The notes beneath the pieces were generated by a model. That model saw nothing but the letters and a program-made list of their open reading frames with translations, ran no database searches and was not told the DNA's origin. A stretch of 64,000 nucleotides of DNA from the NCBI RefSeq assembly GCF_963583255.1, contig NC_084806.1, positions 23,106,317-23,170,316 on the forward strand, read 5' to 3'. The number at the start of each line of letters is the position of its first letter. Position 1 is the first letter of the stretch. The DNA is from Pyrus communis (Eukaryota > Streptophyta > Magnoliopsida > Rosales > Rosaceae). A program made the translations under genes and the position numbers. Below are positions 12,580 through 23,545 of the stretch, piece by piece.

Positions 12580-13183
12580 CTGCGACCCACCAAGTTATAG
12601 AATTGTACGTACACTAAGCTAATATCACACGTGTTTGCACCTAGCTATACGGAAACCTACGTGCTTAGGGACGATACATAGAGAATACTCGGAAAAGATT
12701 ACATGTCAAAACTCATACGCAACGTTAAGAGGACTTATCTGGCAGGCTTACCCAAAGGAGGAGGGAACATATACACTGCAGAGAAAGCAAATTGTTCATA
12801 AAAACTCTAAAGCTTTACTTACATGTTGTGCATGAACAATGAGTGATAAGCTCTGGCAGACATGACCCGAACTTTGATTCTGTTTTCCGGATGTCAGTGA
12901 CTATATTTGACAAGGCGTTTAGAAAACTTACCACACTGGATTTCTTCTCTTCATAACCTGGTGAGACTCTTTTTGAAATGGAGTTGGCTAAAGGAGGATC
13001 CTCTAGTACATCTACAAGGTTTGCCAAATTAGGTACATCTTGAACTACTTCAGGTTTATGACGGGGAATGTTTGCATTTTAAGGAAGGACGGTCCCAAGT
13101 CTAAAGGTATTAGGTATGACAAATTAGGAGTGGAAAAGATTATCACGGATGAGGGAGTAATGCCTTGTCTAGAAAAGTGAATA
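12580..13183. other. Unassigned sequence upstream of the PEPCK piece
   Basis: About 600 bases hold no recognised gene. A 70-codon minus-strand frame (13027-12815) is composed like a real protein but matches no family I can name, and the preceding PEPCK exons expected here are absent. It may be an exon of another captured gene. The segment at 13050-13180 has no visible feature. Confidence 0.3.
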
Positions 13184-13847
13184 ATCCTATCGTACAGACC
13201 ACTTTAGGTGGTTCCGACTCGTGTGCAGGTATAGTTGTTGAGATGTGGATTCGAGCTCTAGATTCAGCCGTACAGGTCACGTTAGGTGACTCCGGCTGAC
13301 ATATCATTTGCATTGATTGATATCACCTGGTTTACTTATACTTTATGCTGAGAAATTTGTCGTGACATATTTATGAATGTTGTTATTCTGAGCATGATTT
13401 CGTTATATTCATATATTCTATTTTCTGGGAACTTATACAGGTTTTACGGAGAGGGGTTAGAACTTTTGAGAATGAAATGATTTTGAAAAGCTTTGTTTTT
13501 GCTCACTCACACTTTCTGTTTTGCGCCCTTCCAGGTTTTAGGTAGAAGCACTTTGGTGGCTCATGAGAACTTTGACGGTGGTTCTGACAAACAACACAAA
13601 TGTAGGATCACCTTTGGGTGTTGTGTAATTAGTATTCGTCCTACTGGACTGCACTTAGACTTTTTGTGCTCTGATTATATTTATCACACTTAGTCTTAAA
13701 CTAGCGTATTACTTTAACTAGTTTATCTAGTAGTTTGGTTTTTATTTATTCGCTTTTCTATTATTATTTATACTTCCGCACTGTGCACATGGCTACATCA
13801 CTCTCACGTGACGGGCAGCATGCCTTGATTTCGGTCAGGGTGTGTCA
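13184..13847 (+). mobile_element. Family O LTR fragment, 3' part only
   Basis: From about 13184 the sequence carries the LTR landmarks CGTACAGACCACTTTAGGTGG and GTACAGGTCACGTTAGGTGAC, then GGTTTTACGGAGAGGGG, and ends at GGTCAGGGTGTGTCA (13847). These are the last 660 bases of a family O LTR. The 5' part is missing. The terminal region is more diverged than in the other copies, suggesting an older insertion. Confidence 0.7.
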
Positions 13848-15365
13848 CAAATCATGCGATCTGGACGCGCGAGTGGAAGAAGGGGGATCGCGAGTGCATG
13901 GAGGTGAAGGCAGTGTGAGGTGTGGTAGCAGTTGCAGCGGAGGAGGGACTGGGGTGCGACGACAAAGGAGGGGGATCGCGAGTGCCCGTTGGGTTTTACA
14001 TTCTTTTAATTTTTTTAAAATTTTAAATTTTTTATTAATATTTTTTATTTTTATTAATTTTATGTTGTGGTTGACGTGAGCCCATGTCACATTGCCTTCA
14101 GGAGCTCGGGCTAGCATGAATCGTCGGGCCTTTCCTTCGGGCCTGCTCAGGCTCGCTTGCCAGCACACGCTGGGCTTCATCACTTGGGCTACATGGCCCT
14201 GTTCTTGCGCCTATCCCTCGGGCTGGAGCACACAGTGGACTTGCTCTAATTAAGTTTAGACACTTCTATTTACACACATTTTTATTTCTCACTTTTTAAA
14301 ATTTTTGGTTATTAATCTTTTTAAATTCATTTGATCCAACAGTATTGTGTGATAAGCATCATTCTAAAAATTCTCACCTAATGCTACTTAGCCCTAGTCT
14401 TGATACTAGGCGGCTGACTACCATCCTGATTAGTTCATAGATGTTTGAAAAATTAAAAAAATGCGCCTACATCTACTTAGCCGTCCGCCTAGCTCACCTA
14501 ATCTCACAAAGAATCTTCATTCAATAAGAATAAAATAACAAAAATTCCCTTAGTTTTTGTTGGATTAATTTGGTTTATTTTTTTTATTCAATACGAAATG
14601 ATCAAAATGATTAACGGTGAACAATCTCAATGACAACTTCTATCAATTTCAAATCACAATGACAAAAATGAAAAGTTAGCCAATCTCAAGGGTCATTTGA
14701 AGCTAAAAAGCCAAAGATTTATAATAAAAGTACTAGTAGAAACACTTGTGAGCAACGCTACTTTCTGCTTTCTTGAAAGAAGCAATCTCCAGCTGCAACG
14801 GGCACCAGAGAATACAATTTTGTCAAAGCCGAATTCATGCAACCAACCCTAAAACCTAAAATACATGTCACACAAATACTCTGATGCAATGTAACCCCAT
14901 TTTGGCAATGCACGCACTGCAAAAATGAAGGATTTTTAGGTTCAAACGGTCATCCATCAGCGAGTAACAGAACACGAAACATTTACGGCGAAATGAACTA
15001 GTAGCGAGAAGGAGAAAATCATTAAAACTAATGAAAAAGCATAAAGTTAGGTTATCTAAGGAAAGGAAAATTCAAAATACAAAGGTATAACGACAGCGCG
15101 TTTTAATCGATTCACCACGTCTCTAGGCATGCCATGCCACTAAACAATGGAGTATTACTCCCAAGTACAGTACACAAGGCCGCTCCTTCCAGGAAAATGA
15201 TTTAACAAAAAAGCATCACCAATAAGAAAAGCAGCATAAACAAAGTTGGCCCGAAGTGCTCAATCAACCGAAAACTAGTGTTTCCTGGCCGCCCTTGCAT
15301 TTTGAACCCCCCATTTTTCCGATAAGGATTTGTTACACTAGGCAGAAAATAAAGCAAGAGGCGAC
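13848..15365. other. Intergenic region downstream of RPN9
   Basis: No protein gene is supported. Two copies of GGGGGATCGCGAGTGC (near 13885 and 13970) flank a GC-rich patch. A second GC-rich block at 14065-14230, between A/T-rich arms, looks like a small unclassified transposon relic, but no paired inverted termini could be shown. The part nearest 15365 should include the RPN9 3' UTR. Overlapping frames at 13735-14079 and 13845-14183 are compositional. Confidence 0.4.
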
Positions 15366-17711
15366 TCAAGACGCAACCAAATCAGGTGTTTCCGCCTCGA
15401 TCGATAACAAAGCAGTATGGACTTTGTCCAACCAACCGTCCAGCCTATCACGCAAAGATTGGATCTGTGGAATCCCCAAAACTCTTGGCTGCACCCAGGA
15501 CACATGCACCGTCTCCTCAAGCTGATCGATTATTCCCTCAATCAGATGAACCTGCAGTCAACATCTCTCCCATAATTATTAAATAGAAAATAGAAAGAAA
15601 GCAACACTTTCTAACTACAGAATAAGCGAATAAGTCATCTAACACCCTGCGTGTCTGCAATATAGAAAATCCAAATGCAAAACAGATTAACAAAGAAACT
15701 ACCAAAAACCATACGATACATAATAATTACCAAATCATAACGTATTCAGTCTCCTTTTATTTATAAAATTAACAGTGCCAAGTCTTAAGTAAACCCCACA
15801 AAAACAGAAAGAAAACAAATCCGATTAATTACTTCCTTGTTAAGGCAGAAACTACTATCCTAAATCTTCCCTTGTTACAACTATTGTACAAGACAGCTGT
15901 ACAACTACAAAACAATTGGATGCAATAAAGGCCTTAAATTTATTGTCTGAAACTAAATTGTATGTAAAATAATATTACAAATAAATACAAGAACAACATA
16001 TAATTATTTATACTCATTTGCATGTCACATGCTGCATGCTGCATGCAACATACAATATATCCTAGGTCAGTTATATTGAATTGAAAGTGTGGAACCCACA
16101 ACATATGTGCAAATAAGATTTGAAATGCCAATACCATATACATAGGATCTAACATGTCTCAAACGTGTTCATGTGATCAACTTTAGAATACTAGCACTTT
16201 ACCAAGTAAAAAGTTCAGTCTCTCAAATCATAAGCTTCTCATTTTTTTTTTTTTTTAAATTCCTATTCTGAATGCAAGAGTTATGAAAAGTATCGTTGTG
16301 AGTACTTAATCTTTACTTGTTACTAAGACATGCATTGAGAACTGTCGTCATAAAAACCATTCTTCTCTACTGGTATACATCTGCAAGTGGGGAGAAATGA
16401 AAAGGCAGGGGTTGTAGAACTTTAGTTTGGACAATCCAAATTAATTCACTGTCCATCAAGTTTAAGAATACAGGAACTTACGGAAAGGCTCTTCACAAGA
16501 AGATGCTCCACATCCTCAACAGAAAGTTTGGTGCGCTCTGCAATGATACTCAATGGTATAGTCCGATCTTCAGATGGCCGGCTGCAAGGACCATATCAAT
16601 TTAGTGAATAGTAGTTCAAAAGCACACACCTTTGTTACAAATTACAAGTGAAAGGACAATCTAGAACACACAAACCTGAAGATAATTTCCATCAAGCACA
16701 GAATGTTAATCTTCTCCAAAAGCTTCTTCTCATTTTCAACTAATGCTGGTTGTGCTCTCAAAGCAGCATTGTGTACACGACATAATTCTTGATACCGAAC
16801 TAAATCACCAGAGTTGAACGCTTGAAGAATATAGTAAAGCCACTCTACCTTTGTCCCTAGAAGGCTCTTAATCTAGATAGATTGTTAAAATTTGTCATAT
16901 ATTAAAAAAGAAAAGTGAAGCACAAATAACTTATAATGTAGCCTACAGGCTACACATATCAGAAGAAACACATGGCAACTACATAGAAACTTTTTAGGTA
17001 TGTAATTAATATCTATATAAGCAGTAGGTCTTTCTAGGTATGTAATTAATATCTATATAAGCAGTAGGTCATCCACTAAAACACTAATGGACGGTGCAAG
17101 CGTCCACGGTAGGGTAGATAAGAGAAATTGAGATCCTAAAACCACATGGTTCACTAAACCATTATGCAAACCCAATGTACAAACATTTATCCATGTAAAA
17201 AGAACCATGTATGCACATATCATACAAAGATCCAGGCAACTAGGTTTGAGATGACAATCACTTCATGATAGTCTATAGCAGTAGAAATCAAAAGTAATTT
17301 ATCAGGCTCTAGGTGGGAAAGTGAAAATAAAACCAAAGTAAAAAAAGGTACATGAATTGCGGTAATAACTGGTGACTGTACAGTGTATGATAAATAGCAG
17401 TATCAACAAGACTGCATTGCGAATCTACATACAGGCTTAGTTGCGCATGCATTACTTAGTTTCTGATCAATTTCAAATCCAATGTCCTAGTATTTGGTGC
17501 AAAAACATTTCATATAAAGTAACAAAAACACCTTGTGCATCTTGAAAGGGAACTCTTCCACGTAACACGCAGTGCACAGGAAGCAAAATATTATGAAACC
17601 AAACAAAAAACTCAGCAAAAATGTTCTTACGATAGGATGCGCAAGCAGCTCTCCAAAGTTGTAGATATTATCTCCCAGGAGTACAGAAAGGGACAAATCA
17701 AATGCTAGATC
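15366..17711 (-). pseudogene. 26S proteasome non-ATPase subunit RPN9 (PSMD13-like), 3' exons only
   Basis: RPN9 is a PCI-domain subunit of the 19S regulatory lid. Four consecutive minus-strand exons are intact: 17711-17631 (DLAFDLSLSVLLGDNIYNFG), 16872-16676 (KVEWLYYILQAFNSGDLVRY), 16581-16482 (DRTIPLSIIAERTKLSVEDV) and 15551-15366 (VSWVQPRVLGIPQIQSLRDR, ending ETPDLVAS then TGA). All junctions are GT/AG and the joined frame has no stop. It covers roughly the last 187 residues of a protein that is normally about 385 long, including the PCI/winged-helix part. The exons for the N-terminal half are not found: 17712-18052 holds none, and a copia element follows. The piece is therefore 5' truncated unless exons lie outside the window. 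No decay inside the exons suggests a recent copy. Confidence 0.88.
16995..17070. repeat. Two-copy 40-bp tandem duplication in an RPN9 intron
   Basis: A unit starting TAGGTATGTAATTAATATCT (16995) is repeated exactly 40 bases later (17035), with the second copy ending at 17070. It lies in the RPN9 intron between the exons at 17631-17711 and 16676-16872. The copies look identical, so the duplication is recent. Confidence 0.9.
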
Positions 17712-18052
17712 CTTAAATACGATGCAAACAACCAAACCGTTAAAAATTATCATGGATTAAACAAAATAAACTACCAATCAGTCACTCAGAAGTAAAAGTA
17801 AAATTAAAAAGTTACCAAATATGAACAGTTGACTCATAGGAATCTGAAAGATAAATATTACTGTCGGCAGAGGCTATCACTCACACCCTAATCACAACTG
17901 TTCAAATGCAAACTGAACCAGTAAAGAGTATAAAAGTATGGAATGAGACCCTTAATTAACTATGGGTTGAACAGAGTCAATGTTCAAGGCAGCCTGCACA
18001 CTACAAGTGCACTTAGCCAAGTTAATGGATTCTCCTAGAAGGGTACTAACAT
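17712..18052. other. Truncated RPN9 upstream side, no gene seen
   Basis: These 341 bases should contain RPN9 intron and preceding exons. A possible tiny exon around 17828-17856 has splice-like borders but its translation does not match the family, so it is not called. The stretch ends at the target duplication of the copia element. Confidence 0.4.
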
Positions 18053-18057
18053 GTAAC
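18053..18057. repeat. Target site duplication GTAAC of the copia element (left copy)
   Basis: GTAAC at 18053-18057 directly precedes the element end AATAGAAC. The second copy is 23248-23252, directly after ACTAACA. The perfect 5-bp pair fixes the element at 18058-23247. Confidence 0.9.
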
Positions 18058-18240
18058 AATAGAACTTTTACGGGAATAAAAAAATTGTATTGCTTCTTTA
18101 GAAATATATATATATATATATATATATACAATCAGTGTTCAACTAGGAAACTAAATAAAGCTTATAAACAACCTACTTAAAAAAGGACTCCTACTATTTA
18201 CATTCCCTTTTTTTTTCCTAATATTGACTCATGACTAACA
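18058..18240 (-). repeat. Copia 3' LTR
   Basis: On the minus strand the LTR starts TGTTAGTCATGAGTC at 18240 and ends at 18058. It matches 23061-23247 except for an (AT)n microsatellite at about 18105-18128 and a few bases. The polypurine tract is immediately upstream (18241 onward). Confidence 0.93.
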
Positions 18241-18247
18241 CTCCCCC

Positions 18248-19072
18248 TCAAGTTGGTGCATATATATCACACATGCCCAACTTGACAAGTGAGTCATCAA
18301 ACTTTCGACTACATACTGCATGAGTTAGAACATCTGCAAGTTGCTCCTCCGTATTCACAAAAGGTATTGACACAATCTTCCTTTCAAGTTTCTCTTTAAT
18401 AAAATGTCGATCAACTTCCACATGTTTTGTCCTATCATGCTGTACCGGATTATCAGCTATATCTCTCGCTGACTTATTATCACAGTATAGTCTCATGGTC
18501 TCCTTTGGCTTGAACCCAAGCCCCTCAAGGAGTTTTCGAAGCCAGAGAATCTCACAAATGCCGTGAGCCATCCCTCGATACTCAGCCTCAGCTGAGGATC
18601 TTGATACTACCTTCTGTTTTTTACTTCTCCATGTAACCAAATTTCCTCCTACAAAAGTAAAATATCCTGAAGTAGACCGTCGGTCACCCACACTTCCTGC
18701 CCAATCAGCATCTGTGAACCCTTCAACCCTCAAATGTCCATGCTTCCGATATAAAACTCCTTTCCCAGGTGCAGACTTCAAATATGCTAAGATGCACATA
18801 ACAGCAGCCATATGATCTACACTCGGTGAATGCATAAATTGACTTACTACACTCACTGCATAAGCAATATCAGGACGTGTATGAGCCAAATAAATTAGTC
18901 TCCCTACAAGTCTCTGATATCTTCCCTTATCAACAGATTTCTGATTCGGATCTAAACATAGATGGTGTTTTTCAACAATAGGAGTATCTACTGGCTTACA
19001 TCCCAGCATACCAGTTTCTTTTAACAAATCCAAAAGATACTTACGTTGTGACCAGAAAATACCTTTCGAAGA
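18248..19072 (-). CDS. Copia pol C-terminus: end of RT and RNase H
   Basis: This is the in-frame continuation of the gag-pol frame after the TGA at 19075-19073. It begins with the RT thumb-side segment SQRKYLLDLLKETGMLGCKP, then carries the RNase H domain: GFTDADWAGSVGDRRSTSGY (first catalytic Asp), the AEAEYR motif (Glu) and LYCDNKSARDIADNP (Asp). It ends with the HVEVDRHFIKEKL region, which is typical of the copia C-terminus. All key RNase H residues are present, so only the upstream stop separates it from the rest of pol. Length agrees with a normal copia tail. Confidence 0.9.
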   Translation of the reverse strand, partial: SSKGIFWSQRKYLLDLLKETGMLGCKPVDTPIVEKHHLCLDPNQKSVDKGRYQRLVGRLIYLAHTRPDIAYAVSVVSQFMHSPSVDHMAAVMCILAYLKSAPGKGVLYRKHGHLRVEGFTDADWAGSVGDRRSTSGYFTFVGGNLVTWRSKKQKVVSRSSAEAEYRGMAHGICEILWLRKLLEGLGFKPKETMRLYCDNKSARDIADNPVQHDRTKHVEVDRHFIKEKLERKIVSIPFVNTEEQLADVLTHAVCSRKFDDSLVKLGMCDIYAPT

Positions 19073-22000
19073 TCAAGCAACTTCAACTCCAAGAAAATAC
19101 TTCAAATCCCCTAGGTTCTTCATTTCAAACTCAGCCGCAAGATTTTTCTCCAACCTTGAAATCTCATCAAAATCATCTCCAGTAATAATCATGTCATCTA
19201 CATAAATGATTAAAGCTGTCACTTTTCCATGCCTCTGTTTAACAAACAATGTATGATCAGAATGACTCTGATAATACCCAATCTTTTTCATAACTCGAGT
19301 AAACCTATCAAACCATGCACGAGGCGATTGCTTAAGCCCATAAAGAGACTTACGCAACCGACATACTCCGGTATTTCTGCCAGCACTGTATCCAGGAGGA
19401 AAATCCATATATACTTCTTCCTCCAAGTTCCCATGGAGGAAAGCATTTTTCACATCAAACTGTTTTAATGGCCAGTCCATATTAGCAGCTAAAGATATCA
19501 GAACGCGTACCGTATTCATCTTGGCAACTGGAGAGAACGTTTCTTGATAATCTACACCATATGTTTGGGTGTATCCCTTAGCTACCAACCTTGCTTTGTA
19601 CCTGTCTAATGATCCATCGGCTTTGTATTTGACAGTAAACACCCACCGACATCCAACTGGTTTTTTTCCTTCTGGTAAGGACATCACCTCCCAGGTATTA
19701 TTCTTCTGTAATGCCAACATTTCTTCATCCATTGCTTTTGCCCACTTTGGATCCTTTAGAGCCTCATCCACACGGGTTGGTACTCGAATAGCCTCCATAT
19801 TGTCCACCAAGGTCTTGCGTTCTGGTGCAAGACCATTGCAGGAGACATAGTTGGCTATTGGATACTTCACTTTGCCTTCCGGAGAAAACCCGTCAGGTGG
19901 CACACCCCGATTTTGTCTCGGTGGCAGCTTATATGCATTTACATCATTACTCGCGTTAGTTACATAATCATCCACAATACTTACCTCAGGTATATCCAGA
20001 GAAGATTCATTGGGCAGCACTGTGGAGCTAGAGAGAGAGGGGGTTACGTCCGCAGACTTGTCAACAACCTGCCCTGACTGCAGATCACTCTCGGCTGCAA
20101 TCACTCCTGACTGCATGCCGCTCTCGGCAACAATCTGCCGTGGCATTCCAGCCCCATTATCACGCACGGCATCTATGATCACTGCCTCATTATGTACGAC
20201 ATCAGCTACAGTGTTCCCTCCCAAGTCCAACCATTCCAGATCATCACTACAGCTCTCCCCCTGGTGATCTGAAGATGAAGATACGGGAGCATAAAAATAC
20301 TCCGATTCAGAAAAGGTCACATCCATGGTAACATACATATGCCGAGTCTCAGGGTGATAACATTTATATCCTTTTTGGTGAGATGAGAAACCAACAAACA
20401 CACATCGGAGGGCACATGGATCCAACTTAGTGCGATGAATTTTCTGAATATGCACATAAGCCACACACCCAAATACCCGGGGGGTGAGAGTATGAGTAGA
20501 CACCACTGGAACATGGTAAGTGATGGCTTGAAGAGGAGTGCGAAAATCAACCACCCGAGATGGCATACGATTAATCACGTAGACGGCATAAGTAACTGCT
20601 TCAGGCCAAAAACTCTTAGGAACCGATGCGCCCAGAAGGAGAGCACGTGCCGTTTCTAAGATATGGCGATTTTTCCGTTCAGCCACCCCATTTTGCTGTG
20701 GAGTATAAGGACAGGTTGTTTCATGAAGAATGCCTTGATCACATAGAAACTCTGACAACTCACAATTAATATACTTACCCCCATTATCAGAACGGAGAAC
20801 TTTAATCACATACAAGTATTGTGTCCGAATCATCTGAGAAAAAAATCGAAATACCATACCAACATCACTTTTATTTTTTAACACATACAGCCACGTCATA
20901 CGAGTGCAATCATCCACAAACGTAACAAACCACTTAATCCCAGAAGAAGTAACAACAGGGGAGGGTCCCCAAACATCTGAGTGCACAAGTTCAAATGGTA
21001 AAGCTCTTTTATTCATACTAGGAGGAAACGAAGCACGATGGCTTTTAGCAAGAATACATACTTCACAATGTAAGTCTGATTCATTTATTCCACTAAATAG
21101 ACTAGGTAACATATGCCGTAAATACCCAAAAGATGCATGCCCTAACCAACGATGCAACAACCACACTTCTTGTAAATTACTAGACCGGGACGCTCGAACT
21201 GCATTAGCTCTGCCAGAAACAACGTCGTCCACATAGTACAACCCCTCTTTCTTAGTGCCACGCCCAATTATCTCCTTGGTCTGAATATCCTGAAGTAGAC
21301 AAAAGGACAGATACATTAGAACAACACAATCCAATTGTTCAGTAACCTGTGGTATGGACAACAAGTGATGGGATAAAGAAGGAACAAGTAAGCAATGATG
21401 TAAGGGAAGTGACGGGGTGAGATGCACAGTGCCAGCACCACACACGGGTGCCAAAGTACCATTGGCAGTTGATATATTTTTTCTGTGAGATGTAGTTATG
21501 TATTGAAACATATTTTTATCATATGTCATATGATCAGTTGCCCCAGAGTCCAGAATCCAACCTGTATGGTGCTGAATTTCGGAGGCTAAGAGAACACGTC
21601 CCACGGTACCTGTGTCGAAAGATGAGTCACCTCGAGTACGAGTCAACAAATTTTGACTAAAGTCACTTGGGCTAGGCACGGCTTCCTGGACTGTTGGTGT
21701 AGCCGTAGCAAGGGAGGCACAACCTCCACTGGACCCGGCTGCTCCACGCTCCTTGGCACGCAATTTTTTCTTTAACTCTGGAAACCAATCAGGCACCCCA
21801 TGCTTAGTAAAGCATGTATCTTCGGTATGACGGGTTTGTCCACAGAAAGTACACTTCAAATCATCTTTATTTTCTCGGTTGAAGGGACGAGAATTTAAAG
21901 ATTGAGTAGAAGAATTACTAGGACGAGAAGCACCAACTGGCCGAGAGATCATGGCCATGGACGGCAACCCTCCGTGATTGTTATTTCCACCCATCATAGT

Positions 22001-22693
22001 AGCATGTCGTTGAGCTTCACACCGAACAACAGAAAACACCTCATCAACAGATGGTAGGGGCTGAGTACGTAAAATATCATTGCGCACTTTATCAAACACA
22101 TCATCCAAACCCGCCAAAAAAGCATACACACGATCAATTTGACGTTCTTCTCGAAGTGTCTTGAGATCCACAACACATTCCATCTTGATTGGTCTCCGTT
22201 GATCTAACTCCTGCCAAACGGACTTGAGATCAACATAATACACGCCAACTGGCCGACCCTCTTGACGAAGTCTGAACGATTTAACCTTCAATTCATAAAT
22301 CTGAGAAATATCTGAGCCATCATAATAGGTCCGAGCCACCTCTTCCCAAATTTCTTTAGCGGTACGCAGGTGAATAAAAAATCCCATGATAACAGGTTCC
22401 ATGGAATTAATCAACCACCCTTTTACTATTGCATTCCCTGTCTCCCACGTCTCATACTCAGCACTATTCTTAGCAGGCTCCTTGGTACTCCCAGTCACAA
22501 AGCCCTTCCTACCGCGTCCAGCGATGTGCATCTCCAAAACTTTGGACCAAAGAGGATAATTTGATCCATTTAATTTCACGGTATTTGGTACAGCAGACGC
22601 ATCACTCTGAATAACGACCGGATTCAATACTGGATTATTGGTTGAGTTATTGCCCTCTAACTTCAACATGCCACTGCCTCCTTCTAATGCCAT
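19073..22693 (-). CDS. Copia gag-pol polyprotein (gag, protease, integrase, RT)
   Basis: A 1206-residue frame starts at the ATG 22693, 367 bases inside the PBS. Domains in order: a gag N-region with LNGSNYPLWSKVLEMHI (about 40-60); the zinc knuckle CTFCGQTRHTEDTC (about 280); the protease site WILDSGATDHM (about 380); the GAG-pre-integrase LLHRWLGHASFGYL with a CEVCILAKSH Cys pair; the integrase core with HSDVWGP, LRSDNGGKY and NGVAERKNR supplying the D-D-E triad; and RT with CRWVFTVKYKADGS, KQFDVKNAFLHGNL and YVDDMII as the catalytic Asp pair. It stops at TGA 19075-19073, where CGA (Arg) is expected from the surrounding family sequence. A single-nucleotide nonsense change is therefore the only visible defect. 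Confidence 0.95.
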   Translation of the reverse strand: MALEGGSGMLKLEGNNSTNNPVLNPVVIQSDASAVPNTVKLNGSNYPLWSKVLEMHIAGRGRKGFVTGSTKEPAKNSAEYETWETGNAIVKGWLINSMEPVIMGFFIHLRTAKEIWEEVARTYYDGSDISQIYELKVKSFRLRQEGRPVGVYYVDLKSVWQELDQRRPIKMECVVDLKTLREERQIDRVYAFLAGLDDVFDKVRNDILRTQPLPSVDEVFSVVRCEAQRHATMMGGNNNHGGLPSMAMISRPVGASRPSNSSTQSLNSRPFNRENKDDLKCTFCGQTRHTEDTCFTKHGVPDWFPELKKKLRAKERGAAGSSGGCASLATATPTVQEAVPSPSDFSQNLLTRTRGDSSFDTGTVGRVLLASEIQHHTGWILDSGATDHMTYDKNMFQYITTSHRKNISTANGTLAPVCGAGTVHLTPSLPLHHCLLVPSLSHHLLSIPQVTEQLDCVVLMYLSFCLLQDIQTKEIIGRGTKKEGLYYVDDVVSGRANAVRASRSSNLQEVWLLHRWLGHASFGYLRHMLPSLFSGINESDLHCEVCILAKSHRASFPPSMNKRALPFELVHSDVWGPSPVVTSSGIKWFVTFVDDCTRMTWLYVLKNKSDVGMVFRFFSQMIRTQYLYVIKVLRSDNGGKYINCELSEFLCDQGILHETTCPYTPQQNGVAERKNRHILETARALLLGASVPKSFWPEAVTYAVYVINRMPSRVVDFRTPLQAITYHVPVVSTHTLTPRVFGCVAYVHIQKIHRTKLDPCALRCVFVGFSSHQKGYKCYHPETRHMYVTMDVTFSESEYFYAPVSSSSDHQGESCSDDLEWLDLGGNTVADVVHNEAVIIDAVRDNGAGMPRQIVAESGMQSGVIAAESDLQSGQVVDKSADVTPSLSSSTVLPNESSLDIPEVSIVDDYVTNASNDVNAYKLPPRQNRGVPPDGFSPEGKVKYPIANYVSCNGLAPERKTLVDNMEAIRVPTRVDEALKDPKWAKAMDEEMLALQKNNTWEVMSLPEGKKPVGCRWVFTVKYKADGSLDRYKARLVAKGYTQTYGVDYQETFSPVAKMNTVRVLISLAANMDWPLKQFDVKNAFLHGNLEEEVYMDFPPGYSAGRNTGVCRLRKSLYGLKQSPRAWFDRFTRVMKKIGYYQSHSDHTLFVKQRHGKVTALIIYVDDMIITGDDFDEISRLEKNLAAEFEMKNLGDLKYFLGVEVA

Positions 22694-23060
22694 TCGACCT
22701 TACCCAAAAAAAAAAAAAACAAAGCAAGACTGATACTGATGATTCACCACACTGCCACACACGCAACACTACCACACATACACGGCAACACTGCAGAAAA
22801 CACAGCACACCCACACTGCTGCACACGCAGCAAGACTACACACACACAGCAACATTGTTTGCTGCAGAAGATTTGCAGAAAAACTGCACCACCCACTGCT
22901 GCACAGAAAAACTGCACTTTTCTGCACCACCCACTGCTGCACACGCAACAAGATTGCAGAAAAACTGCACCACTGTTTTCTGCAGAAGATTTGCAGAAAA
23001 AACAGTCAACCAAGCACAGCGGAAAAACTAGGGTTTCGGCCACTCTAGCTCTTGATACCA
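22694..23060 (-). promoter_or_regulatory. Copia PBS and repetitive untranslated leader
   Basis: The 13-base PBS TGGTATCAAGAGC lies at 23060-23048 beside the 5' LTR. The leader from there to the gag ATG contains imperfect repeats of GCAGAAAAACTGCAC-like and CACACGCAGCAAGA-like units on the plus strand. These produce spurious Cys/His-rich frames in several readings (22642-23065). The repeats probably reflect slippage in the leader and have no gene. Confidence 0.85.
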
Positions 23061-23106
23061 AATAGAACTTTTACGGGAATAAAAAAATTGTATTGCTTCT
23101 TTAGAA

Positions 23107-23137
<31 letters not shown>

Positions 23138-23247
23138 ATCAGTGTTCAACTAGGAAACTAAATAAAGCTTATAAAAAACCTACTTAAAAAAGGACTCCTA
23201 CTATTTACATTCCCTTTTTTTTTCCTAATATTGACTCATAACTAACA
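23061..23247 (-). repeat. Copia 5' LTR
   Basis: This LTR starts TGTTAGTTATGAGTC at 23247 and ends next to the PBS at 23061. The internal microsatellite is (AT)n(AC)n at about 23107-23136, longer and of different composition than in the 3' LTR. TSD copy GTAAC follows at 23248-23252. Confidence 0.93.
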
Positions 23248-23252
23248 GTAAC

Positions 23253-23545
23253 TACAAACCTTTCCAGTTCTTGCAAACTAGAAATGCCCAATTAACTGAC
23301 AGAATGTTTCCGACCAAGAGCATCAGCCACAACATTAGCATGCCCAGGATGGTACTCGATCGAATAGTCATAATCACTGATAAGCTCCATCCACCTTCTC
23401 TGTCTCAAATTCAGCTCCTTCTTGGTGAACACATACTTAAGACTCTTATGATCCGTAAAAATATGACATTTCTCTCCATATAAGTAGCGCCTCCAAATCT
23501 TCAAAGTGAAAATCACTGCTCCTAACTCCAAATCATGAGTGGGAT
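23253..23545 (-). pseudogene. Ty3/gypsy RNase H fragment
   Basis: An 80-codon minus-strand frame (23531-23292) reads as the RNase H domain of a chromovirus-type Ty3/gypsy pol: it opens at the [18 protein letters not shown] helix and contains the [11 protein letters not shown] motif and the [11 protein letters not shown] to [15 protein letters not shown] tail. It lies directly beside the copia target site, so the copia element landed in, or next to, an older gypsy fragment. No RT or integrase flank is present. It could derive from the family O internal region, which is otherwise missing here. Confidence 0.88.

Larger units (their letters stand above)
18058..23247 (-). mobile_element. Near-intact Ty1/copia retrotransposon
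   Basis: This 5190-bp minus-strand element has short LTRs (23247-23061, 187 bp; 18240-18058, 183 bp) and perfect TSD GTAAC. The PBS TGGTATCAAGAGC (23060-23048) abuts the 5' LTR and matches the initiator-Met tRNA 3' end. The polypurine tract TTGAGGGGGAG lies next to the 3' LTR at 18241-18256. The LTRs are nearly identical apart from microsatellite length in an (AT)n tract, implying recent insertion. One long gag-pol frame fills the interior with a single in-frame TGA late in RT. The family resembles the Ale/Retrofit group, tentatively. Minus-strand frames read as plus in this interval are shadows. Confidence 0.95.

Noticed and set aside
22642..23065. Cys/His-rich frames on both strands
   Set aside because: They are the repetitive untranslated leader of the copia element.
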